A stretch of DNA of 64,000 nt from Streptomyces sp. NBC_01471 (GTDB taxonomy: Bacteria > Actinomycetota > Actinomycetes > Streptomycetales > Streptomycetaceae), in NCBI RefSeq assembly GCF_041438865.1, contig NZ_CP109450.1, forward strand, positions 2,831,001 through 2,895,000, in the 5' to 3' direction. The notes below the pieces were generated by a model. That model was not told the origin of the DNA and made no database searches. It saw nothing but the letters and a program-made list of their open reading frames with translations. This document shows, piece after piece, positions 16,066 through 23,550 of this stretch. Both the position numbers and the translations under genes were made by a program. Every line of letters starts with the position of its first letter. Position 1 is the first letter of the stretch.

Positions 16066-16080
16066 TGATCACGGTGATCA
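16066..16080. promoter_or_regulatory. 15-base perfect palindrome upstream of the exporter
   Basis: TGATCACGGTGATCA, a 7-base inverted repeat around one base, about 180 bases before the MFS start. It does not match the other operators in the cluster, so a different regulator would be needed. Confidence 0.45.
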
Positions 16081-16119
16081 CTGCCAGTCCCCATGCTGGA
16101 ACCGTGCGTTGCGGAATGA

Positions 16120-16145
16120 CAATATTTGTTGCCGAGACCGGGACG
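16120..16145 (-). promoter_or_regulatory. Shared element, copy 1 (MFS exporter)
   Basis: CAAT-N2-TTGTTGCCGA-N2-CCGG-N-ACG, matching the copy at 18862-18887 in 21 of 26 positions. Both copies lie upstream of minus-strand cluster genes, in the same orientation. Confidence 0.5.
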
Positions 16146-16191
16146 CGCGGACGGCATCCGGCGGGCCCGGTTCCATGGCCCGGCCACCGGG

Positions 16192-16656
16192 TCAGTCATC
16201 ACCGGGGACGGCCTCGCCCCAGCCCCACTTCTTGATGGTGGTACGGCCCGAGGGCCCGGTGTCCGGCTGCGAGTTGGCCATCGCCCGGCGCGAGCCGAAC
16301 TCGATGTACCCGACGAACGCCGAGCGGAACTCCGCGTCCTCGGGGATGCCCACGACGTCCATGGCCTCCAGCATCAGCTGCACCCACCGCGCACGCTGCT
16401 CGGGCGTGATGGAGCGGCCGCGGTGCCGGGAGACCATGCGCGGATATCCGCCGTGGTGCTCGGTGTAACGCCCGGGGCCCCCGAGGACTTCGCCGAGGAA
16501 GGTCGCGACGTGCTGCGGGTGGTCGTCGTCCATGTGCTTGAAGAGCGGAGCGAGGAGCTCGTCCTTGCGGACGCGCCGGTAGAACTCCTCCGTGAGCCTT
16601 TCCAGCGCCTCGGCGCCACCGGCCCATTCGTACAGGGTGGGAGTCTGGTCCGTCAC
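16192..16656 (-). CDS. hlmG: Group II truncated hemoglobin
   Basis: A 154-residue globin with the short 2-on-2 fold. The N-terminal helices are LYEWAGGAEALERLTEEFYRRV and DELLAPLF. The segment GGYPRMVSRHRGRSITPEQRARW gives the likely proximal His78 and the conserved Trp91 of group II (trHbO) proteins. These globins bind oxygen or nitric oxide. A globin is a standing member of holomycin-type clusters, where it is thought to supply or scavenge oxygen for the flavin oxidases; that role is inferred. GTG at 16656 follows GAGGTGA. It lies 42 bases after the SARP gene, probably in the same transcript. Confidence 0.87.
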   Translation of the reverse strand: MTDQTPTLYEWAGGAEALERLTEEFYRRVRKDELLAPLFKHMDDDHPQHVATFLGEVLGGPGRYTEHHGGYPRMVSRHRGRSITPEQRARWVQLMLEAMDVVGIPEDAEFRSAFVGYIEFGSRRAMANSQPDTGPSGRTTIKKWGWGEAVPGDD

Positions 16657-16698
16657 TGTGTCACCTCTTCTGTGGTGCTCGGTGGTGGTGTGGTGCGC

Positions 16699-17526
16699 TC
16701 AGGCCGCGTACAGGTCGAAGGTCGGGGTCGGCGGTCCGCCCTGGGCGCCCGCGGCGAGCCGGGGGTCGACGGCGAGCATCGCCTGGTGCAGTCGCTGAAG
16801 TTGCGGAGCGGGCTCCAGACCCATTTCCTCTATCAGCCGCCGGCGCAGCCCGCGGTAGAGGTCGAGGGCTGCGGACTGCCGCCCGGAGCGGTAGAACGCG
16901 ACCATGGCCTGGGCGTACAGCCGTTCGTGGGAGGGGTTCTTCCCCGTCAGTTCGATGAGTTCCGCGAGGAGTTCGGTGTGCATACCGAGGCGCAGCTCGG
17001 CGTCGATGCGCCGCTCGGTGGCGAGCAGCCGGCTCTCCTCCAGGGCGGCCGCGTGGATCCGCAGCGCCGTCCCGGCCCGTACGTCGACGAGCGCCGGCCC
17101 GCGCCACAGCGCCAGGGCCTGGCGCAGGAGCCGGGACGCGAGCTCGTTGTCCCCGTCCGCGAAGGCCGAGAGACCGTCGCGGGTCGCTCGCTGGAACGCG
17201 AAGGCGTCCACGTCCTTCTCGGCGACCCGCAGGAGATAGCCCCCCTGCCCGGTGGCGAGGAGCTGCCGGGCACGGGCCGGCCCGTCGGGCCCGCCGAGGG
17301 CGGCGGCCAGGATGCGGCGCAGGCGCAGGATGTACGTCTGGAAGGTGGTGTGCGAGCTGGGCGGCGGCGCCGGCCCCCACAGCTCCTCCCGCAGGGCCGA
17401 CACCGGGACGAGCTGTCCCGAATGGAGCGCGAGGAGCGCGAGGATCTGCCGCTTCTTCGCCGCCGTGGGTACGACCGGGACACCGTCCGTCTCGGCCTCC
17501 AGCGGGCCGAGAATCCGTATCTTCAC
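16699..17526 (-). CDS. SARP-family pathway regulator
   Basis: A 275-residue Streptomyces antibiotic regulatory protein. Residues 1-95 form the OmpR-like winged helix (VKIRILGPLEAETDG start, then KKRQILALLALHSG and FQTYILRLRRIL). Residues 100-250 are the bacterial transcriptional activation domain (DVDAFAFQRATRDGLSAFADG and the TPR-like helices that follow). Such proteins activate their own cluster by binding direct repeats near -35. The GTG at 17526 has GGAGGACGC upstream. Its promoter carries the same dyad box as hlmE, so it is itself a target of the cluster regulator. No TTA codon was seen in it. Confidence 0.9.
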   Translation of the reverse strand: MKIRILGPLEAETDGVPVVPTAAKKRQILALLALHSGQLVPVSALREELWGPAPPPSSHTTFQTYILRLRRILAAALGGPDGPARARQLLATGQGGYLLRVAEKDVDAFAFQRATRDGLSAFADGDNELASRLLRQALALWRGPALVDVRAGTALRIHAAALEESRLLATERRIDAELRLGMHTELLAELIELTGKNPSHERLYAQAMVAFYRSGRQSAALDLYRGLRRRLIEEMGLEPAPQLQRLHQAMLAVDPRLAAGAQGGPPTPTFDLYAA

Positions 17527-17595
17527 GCGTCCTCCGTAACTCGCATGTGCCCCGTCCGGTTTTCCGATTCCGCTGGGGCGACCGCTCTGCGAAGG

Positions 17596-17653
17596 AACAT
17601 AGAAGTGCGGGGCCGAGGCCCTCAATACGGTGGGACCGTAGGGCTGACCGAAG
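17596..17653 (-). promoter_or_regulatory. SARP gene promoter with cluster regulator box
   Basis: On the minus strand TTGAGG (17620-17625), an 18-base spacer and TATGTT (17596-17601). The dyad TACGGT-GGG-ACCGTA (17626-17640) sits directly upstream of the -35, and a weaker GACCGAAG repeat starts 12 bases after GACCGTAGGG. This lies in a 399-base gap (17527-17925); the remainder shows nothing else I can support. Confidence 0.65.
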
Positions 17654-17925
17654 AATCTGCGGTCGTGGTCGTCCTGCGGTCGGGCGGACGCGCGAGGGCG
17701 GCCTGCGGCGGCAGCGCCGCGCGCCGTCCGAACTGCGGATCACAATGCGGGGAGAAGGCGCCCGGGAGGGCAAACGGAATCCGGGCAGGCCGAAGGAACA
17801 CCCCCCGGAAGTGCCGGACCACGTGTGAATCCTGGAAGATTCAGGGGCCGATCGGAATTGAATGGCCGTCTATTCCGCCGGGTATTCCGGTGCTCGCCGC
17901 CACGGGCACTTCGGTCGGCCGGGAG

Positions 17926-18816
17926 TCAGGCCCGCGGCCGGCACAGGCGGGCCGTGTGCACGGTGACCGCCGTGAGGTAGAAGGCATCGGGGCGCCACAG
18001 GATGCCCGTGCAGTCGTCCCCGTCCAGGAGTTGCTCCACGGTCAGCCGGTCGACGAGGTCGAGGTGCTCGCCGCGTTCGTCGAGCAGGAGACGCAGCCGG
18101 GTGTGCAGATGCCGGCGCGCGGCCAGGTCCAGCGGGGCCGGGAAGTCGATCAGGAAGGTGCGGCTGCCGGTGGGGACGAGCCCCGCGGATGCCAGCAGGC
18201 ACGGCCAGTCCTCGACCACGGACGTGGTGCCCGGCAGCCGGGCGCGTCCGGCTGCGAACCCCTCCTCCAGGGCCGCGTCCAGGCGCGCCTGGAGGCCGGG
18301 TCTGCCGATGCCGATGTCGCGGGGCAGGAAGCGCGGCGGCAGCCCGCGTTCGGCGACGGCGAGCACGCCGCCGGGCCGCAACGCGGAGGCCAGGCTCCGC
18401 AGCGCCGCCTGCTGGTCGCCCAGGTGACGGCAGACGTTGCCGGTCCAGATCAGGTCGGCCGGCCCGAGCAGGCCGAACTCTTCGGGCCGTTCGGCCCGTC
18501 GGGTGGCGATCCGCCCGGTCAGCCCGCGTTCCGCGGCGCGGACCTCGGCCCGGGCCAGGGGCGCGGCGGACCGGTCCACGGCGACGACGGACGCCTGCGG
18601 GAAGACGTGGGCCAGGATGCAGGAGGCCACTCCTGGCCCGCTGCCGATGTCGAGGATTCGGCGGACCGCCGACGTGTCCCGGTCGGTGGGCCCGAGCAGG
18701 CCCCGCAGCCAGTGCGCCGCGTCCGTCAGGAAGCCGGAGTGCAGTTCCGTCTCGTGCTCCGGCTCGGCGCCGGGGGCCTCGTCGTCGAGGCCCGGGGCGC
18801 GGTGTGTAGATGTCAT
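17926..18816 (-). CDS. SAM-dependent methyltransferase
   Basis: A 296-residue class I methyltransferase. The SAM motif is ILDIGSGPGVASCILA (residues 54-69), followed by VVAVDRS and a strand ending DLIWTGNVCRHLGD. The C-terminal third has the layout of small-molecule methyltransferases. It lacks the NPPY motif of the other methyltransferase, so the two should act on different atoms. The ATG at 18816 has GGAGGTGA upstream, which decides the start over the ATG at 18864. It lies 81 bases after the thioesterase-like gene and has its own shared upstream element. Neither holomycin nor thiolutin obviously needs a second methylation; S-methylation for detoxification is one possibility, purely inferred. 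Confidence 0.8.
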   Translation of the reverse strand: MTSTHRAPGLDDEAPGAEPEHETELHSGFLTDAAHWLRGLLGPTDRDTSAVRRILDIGSGPGVASCILAHVFPQASVVAVDRSAAPLARAEVRAAERGLTGRIATRRAERPEEFGLLGPADLIWTGNVCRHLGDQQAALRSLASALRPGGVLAVAERGLPPRFLPRDIGIGRPGLQARLDAALEEGFAAGRARLPGTTSVVEDWPCLLASAGLVPTGSRTFLIDFPAPLDLAARRHLHTRLRLLLDERGEHLDLVDRLTVEQLLDGDDCTGILWRPDAFYLTAVTVHTARLCRPRA

Positions 18817-18861
18817 ACGGTCACCTCCGGCGTCCAGGATGTGGACGCCGTGGGTCCCGGG

Positions 18862-18887
18862 CAATTCTTGTTGCCGAATCCGGAACG
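18862..18887 (-). promoter_or_regulatory. Shared element, copy 2 (second methyltransferase)
   Basis: Same consensus as 16120-16145 (CAAT-N2-TTGTTGCCGA-N2-CCGG-N-ACG). It lies in the 81-base gap before the methyltransferase gene. Confidence 0.5.
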
Positions 18888-18897
18888 GGTGCGCGAT

Positions 18898-19644
18898 TCA
18901 GTACGCGGCGGCCGCCGCCCGCAGGCGACGCGCGGCCGCCGGGCGGATCAGGTCCCGTGCGCAGGTGTCCAGGAGCTTCCGCTGGGCGGTGAGCGGGAAG
19001 TAGTGGTCGCCGGGGAACGTCTCCATGCGCAGGGCGCGCCGGGTGCACCGGCGCCAGCCGGCCAGGTCCGCCCCCGTGACGCTGTGGTCCTGAAGACCCC
19101 GCATCGCGGTGACCGGGCAGTGCACGACATGGCGCGGGTCGCGCCGGTAGGCCTCCATGACAGCGACGTCCGCACGCAGCGCGGGCAGCGCCCGGGCCGC
19201 GCGCCGCGGGTCCCTGTCGACCGGGGGCATCCGGCCGCGGTCACGGAGCCTGCGGATCATCGCCGCGTCCGGCAGGTGGCCGATCGCGTGCTCCGGCACG
19301 GTCCGGTGCGGCAGACCGGAGCCCGAAACGTAGAGCCGCTCGGCGACCGCGTCGTGCTCCCACTCGAGCCGGGCGGCCATCTCGTACGCGAGGAGGGCAC
19401 CGAACCCGTGCCCGTAGAACGCGAAGGGGCGGTCACACATACGGGCCACGTACGGCATGATCTCAGCCAGCAGCGGCTCCAGGCTGCCGCACGGGCGGGT
19501 GCGCGGATGGCGGCCGCGGCCGGGCAGCTCCACCGGGGTGACGACCACCAGAGGGTCGATGGCCTCGGCCCACGGCAGGTACACGCCGGCCGAGACGCCC
19601 TCGAACGGAAGACAGAACAGCCGCACCGAGTTGTCGCCGGTCAT
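18898..19644 (-). CDS. Thioesterase-fold protein without the nucleophile serine
   Basis: A 248-residue protein with the layout of a type II thioesterase (RLFCLPFEGVSAGVYLPWAE, ELPGRGRHPR, then FAFYGHGFGALLAYEMA). The nucleophile elbow reads GHGFG: codon 80 is GGG (Gly) where the serine should be, so no ordinary acyl-enzyme can form. Asp186 (GLQDHSV) and His214 (GDHYFPL) of the triad remain. The ATG at 19644 overlaps the stop of the condensation-like gene by four bases, so the two are made together. It may be a binding or scaffold protein for the carrier domain, or use another mechanism. It probably corresponds to the second thioesterase-like protein of hlm-type clusters, but I do not assign a symbol. 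Confidence 0.82.
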   Translation of the reverse strand: MTGDNSVRLFCLPFEGVSAGVYLPWAEAIDPLVVVTPVELPGRGRHPRTRPCGSLEPLLAEIMPYVARMCDRPFAFYGHGFGALLAYEMAARLEWEHDAVAERLYVSGSGLPHRTVPEHAIGHLPDAAMIRRLRDRGRMPPVDRDPRRAARALPALRADVAVMEAYRRDPRHVVHCPVTAMRGLQDHSVTGADLAGWRRCTRRALRMETFPGDHYFPLTAQRKLLDTCARDLIRPAAARRLRAAAAAY

Positions 19645-20129
19645 CGGGTCACCGGCCCCACGAGCAGGTCTTCGGCGCCGGGTCGGTACCTCGGGGTGCC
19701 GCCGCGCAGCAGGATGTCGTACGCCTCGTTGGCCATGCGGACGAGGCGGAGCCCCGCCCGCCGGCTCCTCAGCCCGCTCGTGTACCGCCAGGCGAAGGTC
19801 CAGGTGCGGTCGTCGCGCCGGATGAGGGTGGCGCACGTCGACGAGCCCTGGCCGAGGGGCAGTCCGGCGGCCGACTCCCGGGCCAGCCGCTCGGCGAGGC
19901 AGGCGTCCTGCACCCCCGTACGGGTGGCCCGCCAGTCGACGACCTGGAGACGGAAGCCGGAGCCGAGCACGGCCTGCCAGGCCTGCTCGTACACCAGCGG
20001 CAGGAGGCTGGTCAGGGACAGCACGAACTGTTCGGTGCGGCCACCCCCGGGCGGGGCGGGGGCGGACAGCAGCGGCAAGGCCGGGTGGATGGCCCATATC
20101 GGGCGGAGCTCCTCACGTGGCGCCCTCAT
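19641..20129 (-). CDS. Degenerate half condensation-domain-like protein
   Basis: A 162-residue protein that resembles the N-terminal half of an NRPS condensation domain. It has a strand and helix region (RTEQFVLSLTSLLPLVYEQA), the segment FRLQVVDW corresponding to the QVV strand, and an end (RAGLRLVRMANEAYDILLRG) corresponding to the helix after the active site. The HHxxxDG motif should fall at about residues 113-121, but the sequence there is AWRYTSGLR; there is no histidine after residue 15. The C-terminal subdomain is absent. Holomycin-type clusters are known to carry a stand-alone condensation-domain gene, which supports the reading. The ATG at 20129 is preceded by GGTGA. It is first in the operon with the serine-less thioesterase. 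Confidence 0.6.
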   Translation of the reverse strand: MRAPREELRPIWAIHPALPLLSAPAPPGGGRTEQFVLSLTSLLPLVYEQAWQAVLGSGFRLQVVDWRATRTGVQDACLAERLARESAAGLPLGQGSSTCATLIRRDDRTWTFAWRYTSGLRSRRAGLRLVRMANEAYDILLRGGTPRYRPGAEDLLVGPVTR

Positions 20130-20245
20130 GTGATCACCGATCCTTCCATCAGATTTTCGCCATTTAGGTCGCCGGGGGAATATGTCAGGTTTCCGGGGGA
20201 GGGCTTTCCGAGTGGCCCACCGGTCACCACCGCGATGCTGTGCAG

Positions 20246-20303
20246 ACCGTACCGGTGCGGTACCCGCACTCATCAATACGGTGGGACCGAAACAATGGCC
20301 GAA
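20246..20303 (-). promoter_or_regulatory. Promoter of the condensation-like gene with regulator box
   Basis: On the minus strand TTGATG (20271-20276) is followed after 19 bases by TACGGT (20246-20251). The box TACGGTGGGACCGAA (20277-20291) is the imperfect third copy of the cluster dyad, with a GGCCGAA repeat 12 bases on. This 404-base divergent region (20130-20533) also holds the LuxR gene's promoter, which I could not locate. Confidence 0.6.
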
Positions 20304-20533
20304 TGAACACGTGTCAAATCCATCAGGAGGAAGCATTTGCGTCATTCGACAGGGGCCGTGCTAGCGGCGGGCTACATTCGGAGGTGTACGCCGTTAACCG
20401 GCGGCCGGGGGATCGACGGGGGCTTCGATTTTCCCTCTGACCTGTCTGCAGAACACCCTTCCCGTCAGGGCGGCGACGGCTTGAGCACAAGACCGTGTCC
20501 TTGACAGCGCTGGTTCGCAGGAGGTTCAGGGAA

Positions 20534-23329
20534 GTGCCCCAGGAACTGTTCGGCAGAGGCGAAGAATCCAAGATCATCATCCAGATGCTCGAGTCCGCGA
20601 GAGCGGGATCGGGCGCGGGCGCGCTGGTGGAGGGGATCATCGGGACAGGCAAGACCTCACTCTTGCGCTGGGCCGAGGGAATCGCCCGCGAACAGGGCAT
20701 GGTCGTGCTCTCCGCCACGGCGTCCCCCACCGAACAGCCCTTCTCCTTGGGGGTCGTGCACCAGCTGCTCGGCGCGCTGCCCGAGACGGCACAGGGATGG
20801 ACGCGTACCTTCGCGGCGGGTGCGAGCGCGGGCGCGGGCGCCCGGGGCCCCGCCGAGCCCGACTACCCGCTGCTCGCGGAACTGTGCGCGGGCGTGGGGC
20901 GGACCGCGCGGTGCACCCCGATCCTCCTGACGGTCGACTCCGTCCAGCACGCCGACCTCGAGTCCCTGCTGTGGCTGGGCTTCCTCAGCCGCCGGCTCGA
21001 CGACCTCCCCGTCGTACTGATCGCCACCAAGCGCTGCGGCGAGCCGGTGAGCGACCAGCACCTGCTGGTCGAGTTCAAGGAAGGCATCCGGCCCGACCGC
21101 CATATCCATCTGCACGACCTGAGCCCGGCCGCCGCCTTCGACCTGGCCGCCGCACTGTGCGGCCTCGACCACGAGTCCGTGGATGCGCTGGTCGCGGACA
21201 CGGGCGGCAACCCCTATCTGCTGACCGAGCAGATACGGAGCGCGCCTGCGTTCCCCGGCGCGGCGGGGCACGCCCCGGACGCCCTCGCCGGCCGGATGCT
21301 GGTGGATCCGCCGGACGAGCTGATGCGGCTGCGTGCGGTCAAGGAGCGCATCCTGTGCATGCTCCGGCGGCTCGATCCACACGGCCTGGAGGTCGCCCGG
21401 GCCGCCAGCATCCTCGGCTCACCGCTGGACCCGGCCATCCTCGCCGACTTGTGCGGCTTGCCGATAAAGGACGCCTGCCGCAGCCTGTCGCGGCTCACCG
21501 AGTCGGGGCTGGTGTGCCCGCACGACATGACATTCCGGCACCCCCTCCTGGCCAGACTGCTGTACCAGGACATCCCGTGCGCGGAGCGCGCCGAACTCCA
21601 CCGGCTCGCAGGCCGGTTCATGTGGCGCCGCAGTGCGCCGGGCGAGGACGTCGCCGCCCACCTGATGCGATCCCACCGGCTCGACGAGCCGTGGATGACG
21701 CGGCTGCTGCTCGACGTCGCACAGGGCATGGTCGGCCGGGACCCTGCGGGAGCCCGGCAGCTGATCGAGAAGACCACCCTGCATGGCGTGCCCGAGGAAC
21801 TGACGGTCCGCGCGGACGGGTTGTGGATCCAGGCACTCACCGCCCTGGACCTGCCGACCTCCGCCCGGGCACTCACCCTGCACGTCGCCGGCCTCCTGCG
21901 GCCCGATGAGCGGCTCCAGGAGGCGCTGCGACTCTCCGACATCCTGCTGCGGCTCGACGAACTCGCCTGCGCCCGGAAGGTGTTGGAGGATATTCGTGCG
22001 GAGATCGGCGTCCTGGACGCCGCAGCGGCCGACCGACTGCGCGAGCGGCTCATCCACATCCGGCTCCACGAGGGCACCTACAGCCCGGGGGAAGAGGGCG
22101 AGGACCGTCTTGAGCAGGTCCTGCTGCTGCGCACCGCTGCGGGCGACTCGGCCCAGACGGTACGAAAGATCGCCGGCCGGTTCCTGGCCGTCCCCCACGC
22201 GCCGTACGGCTCCCCCACCTGGTACCACGCGGTGCTGGCACTGCTCTGGGCGGGCGACATGGACGAGGCCCGGCGGCACATGGACACGGAGGTGCGGCTG
22301 GCCCGCGCCGAGGGCACCGTGACCCGGATCGCCGAGGCTCTGGCTGTACGCGGTCTGGTGCAGCTGCACCGCGGACCGCTCGCGGACGCCGGTGACGACG
22401 CGCGTCAGGCGCTCGACCTGCTCACCCGGATCGGCGCCGGCTCCTATCACGCGGGGGCACTGGCCCGGAGCGTCCTCATCGATGTGGCCCTGGAGAAGGA
22501 CGACATCGCCGCGGCCGGTGCCTTGCTCGACGAGTCCCCGCCGCTGCCCGGCGACCGGCCCGTCACCTGGTGGCGGCTGCACCTCCTGGACAGCGCCGGC
22601 CGCGCCCTGGGCCGGCTCGGCCAGGCCCAGCGCGGGCTCGCTCTGATCGCCCGCTGCGAGGAGGAGATGGCGCGCCGGGGCGTCGTCAACCCGGCGATCC
22701 TGCCTTGGCGTTCCACCCGCTCCGCTCTCCTGCTGGCCCAGCACAATGCAGCCGCGGCCCGCCGGGCCGCCCGGCAGGAGACCGACCTCGCCCGGCGCTG
22801 GGGCGCCCCGTTCGCCCTGGGACGGGCCTTGGTCGCGGAGGCCTCGGCGAGCTCGGGGCGCGAGGCGGCGCAACTCGCCGGCCAGGCTCTGGAGATACTT
22901 GAACCCGCCCCCACGCCCATGCTGTTCACCCACGCCCTGTACGAGGCGGGGCGGGCCCACCGGCAGATCGGCAATGTCCGGCGCACCCGCGAACTGCTGC
23001 ACCGCGCCAACGAGGTGGGTATCTCGCTCGGTGCCGACGGTTTGGTGGAGGCGGTACAGCGGGAGCTGCGGTGCGCGGGCGGGCGGCCCGATCCGCGCAA
23101 GGATTCCACGGAGTCACTGCTCACCCCGACCGAACGGCAGGTCTCGGGGCTGGCGGCGCGCGGGATGAGTAACCGTGACATCGCCCATCTGCTCAAGGTG
23201 AGCCTCCGGAACGTCGAGTCCCATCTCACCCACTCCTACCGGAAGTTACGGATCAGCGGGCGGCTTGAGCTGGCCGAGTACTTCCCGCCGGAGGAGGAGC
23301 CGGCCGCGATGCCGGCGCTGCTCCACTAG
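20534..23329 (+). CDS. LuxR-family (LAL) pathway regulator
   Basis: A 931-residue large ATP-binding LuxR regulator. An AAA-type ATPase fills the N-terminal third, with the P-loop GIIGTGKTS at residues 34-42 and a Walker B-like ILLTVDSVQHAD. A long helical TPR-like middle follows. The C-terminal helix-turn-helix spans about 875-925 (LTPTERQVSGLAARGMSNRD, then IAHLLKVSLRNVESHLTH). Codon 905 (23246-23248), inside the recognition region, is TTA, the codon read only by bldA tRNA. The GTG at 20534 has AGGAGG nine bases upstream and is preferred over GTG at 20495. It stands alone on the plus strand at the cluster's right edge and ends at a strong terminator. It is the likely top regulator of the cluster. 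Confidence 0.92.
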   Translation: MPQELFGRGEESKIIIQMLESARAGSGAGALVEGIIGTGKTSLLRWAEGIAREQGMVVLSATASPTEQPFSLGVVHQLLGALPETAQGWTRTFAAGASAGAGARGPAEPDYPLLAELCAGVGRTARCTPILLTVDSVQHADLESLLWLGFLSRRLDDLPVVLIATKRCGEPVSDQHLLVEFKEGIRPDRHIHLHDLSPAAAFDLAAALCGLDHESVDALVADTGGNPYLLTEQIRSAPAFPGAAGHAPDALAGRMLVDPPDELMRLRAVKERILCMLRRLDPHGLEVARAASILGSPLDPAILADLCGLPIKDACRSLSRLTESGLVCPHDMTFRHPLLARLLYQDIPCAERAELHRLAGRFMWRRSAPGEDVAAHLMRSHRLDEPWMTRLLLDVAQGMVGRDPAGARQLIEKTTLHGVPEELTVRADGLWIQALTALDLPTSARALTLHVAGLLRPDERLQEALRLSDILLRLDELACARKVLEDIRAEIGVLDAAAADRLRERLIHIRLHEGTYSPGEEGEDRLEQVLLLRTAAGDSAQTVRKIAGRFLAVPHAPYGSPTWYHAVLALLWAGDMDEARRHMDTEVRLARAEGTVTRIAEALAVRGLVQLHRGPLADAGDDARQALDLLTRIGAGSYHAGALARSVLIDVALEKDDIAAAGALLDESPPLPGDRPVTWWRLHLLDSAGRALGRLGQAQRGLALIARCEEEMARRGVVNPAILPWRSTRSALLLAQHNAAAARRAARQETDLARRWGAPFALGRALVAEASASSGREAAQLAGQALEILEPAPTPMLFTHALYEAGRAHRQIGNVRRTRELLHRANEVGISLGADGLVEAVQRELRCAGGRPDPRKDSTESLLTPTERQVSGLAARGMSNRDIAHLLKVSLRNVESHLTHSYRKLRISGRLELAEYFPPEEEPAAMPALLH

Positions 23330-23500
23330 GGCGTGTCCGGCCGGTCTTCGTGGATCAGCCCGCGGCGTCCGGTGCGGTGCCTCCGTCGTTCTCGGCATGG
23401 GTGGGGATCCCGCAGCTGGTGACGTGCGGAGAGTTCGTGTCACCGAGCCGTGCCGCCAAGCCCCCCGGCCGAAGGCGGGCGGCGCGGGGCGCACACAGCA

Positions 23501-23532
23501 GTGCGCCGCGAGCGGGCCCACTCGCGGCGCAC
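23501..23532. terminator. Bidirectional terminator at the cluster's right end
   Basis: A perfect 12-base stem (GTGCGCCGCGAG and its complement) with an 8-base loop, between the convergent LAL regulator and the secreted LTD-like protein. It marks the right border of the antibiotic cluster. Confidence 0.8.
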
Positions 23533-23550
23533 CTGATGTCACCTCAGCCG

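Larger units (their letters stand above)
15890..16191. promoter_or_regulatory. Promoter region of the MFS exporter gene
   Basis: A 302-base gap between two co-directional genes. It contains the palindrome TGATCACGGTGATCA (16066-16080) and, 40 bases further upstream of the exporter, the element at 16120-16145. The A/T-rich pocket AATATTTG (16121-16128) is unusual for this DNA and may be part of a promoter. No gene is seen. Confidence 0.5.

Noticed and set aside
16126..20133. A plus-strand open frame of 1335 codons opposite the SARP, methyltransferase and thioesterase-like genes
   Set aside because: It lies antisense to four genes with clear domains, has no motif of its own, and is the usual third-position GC artefact of high-GC DNA.
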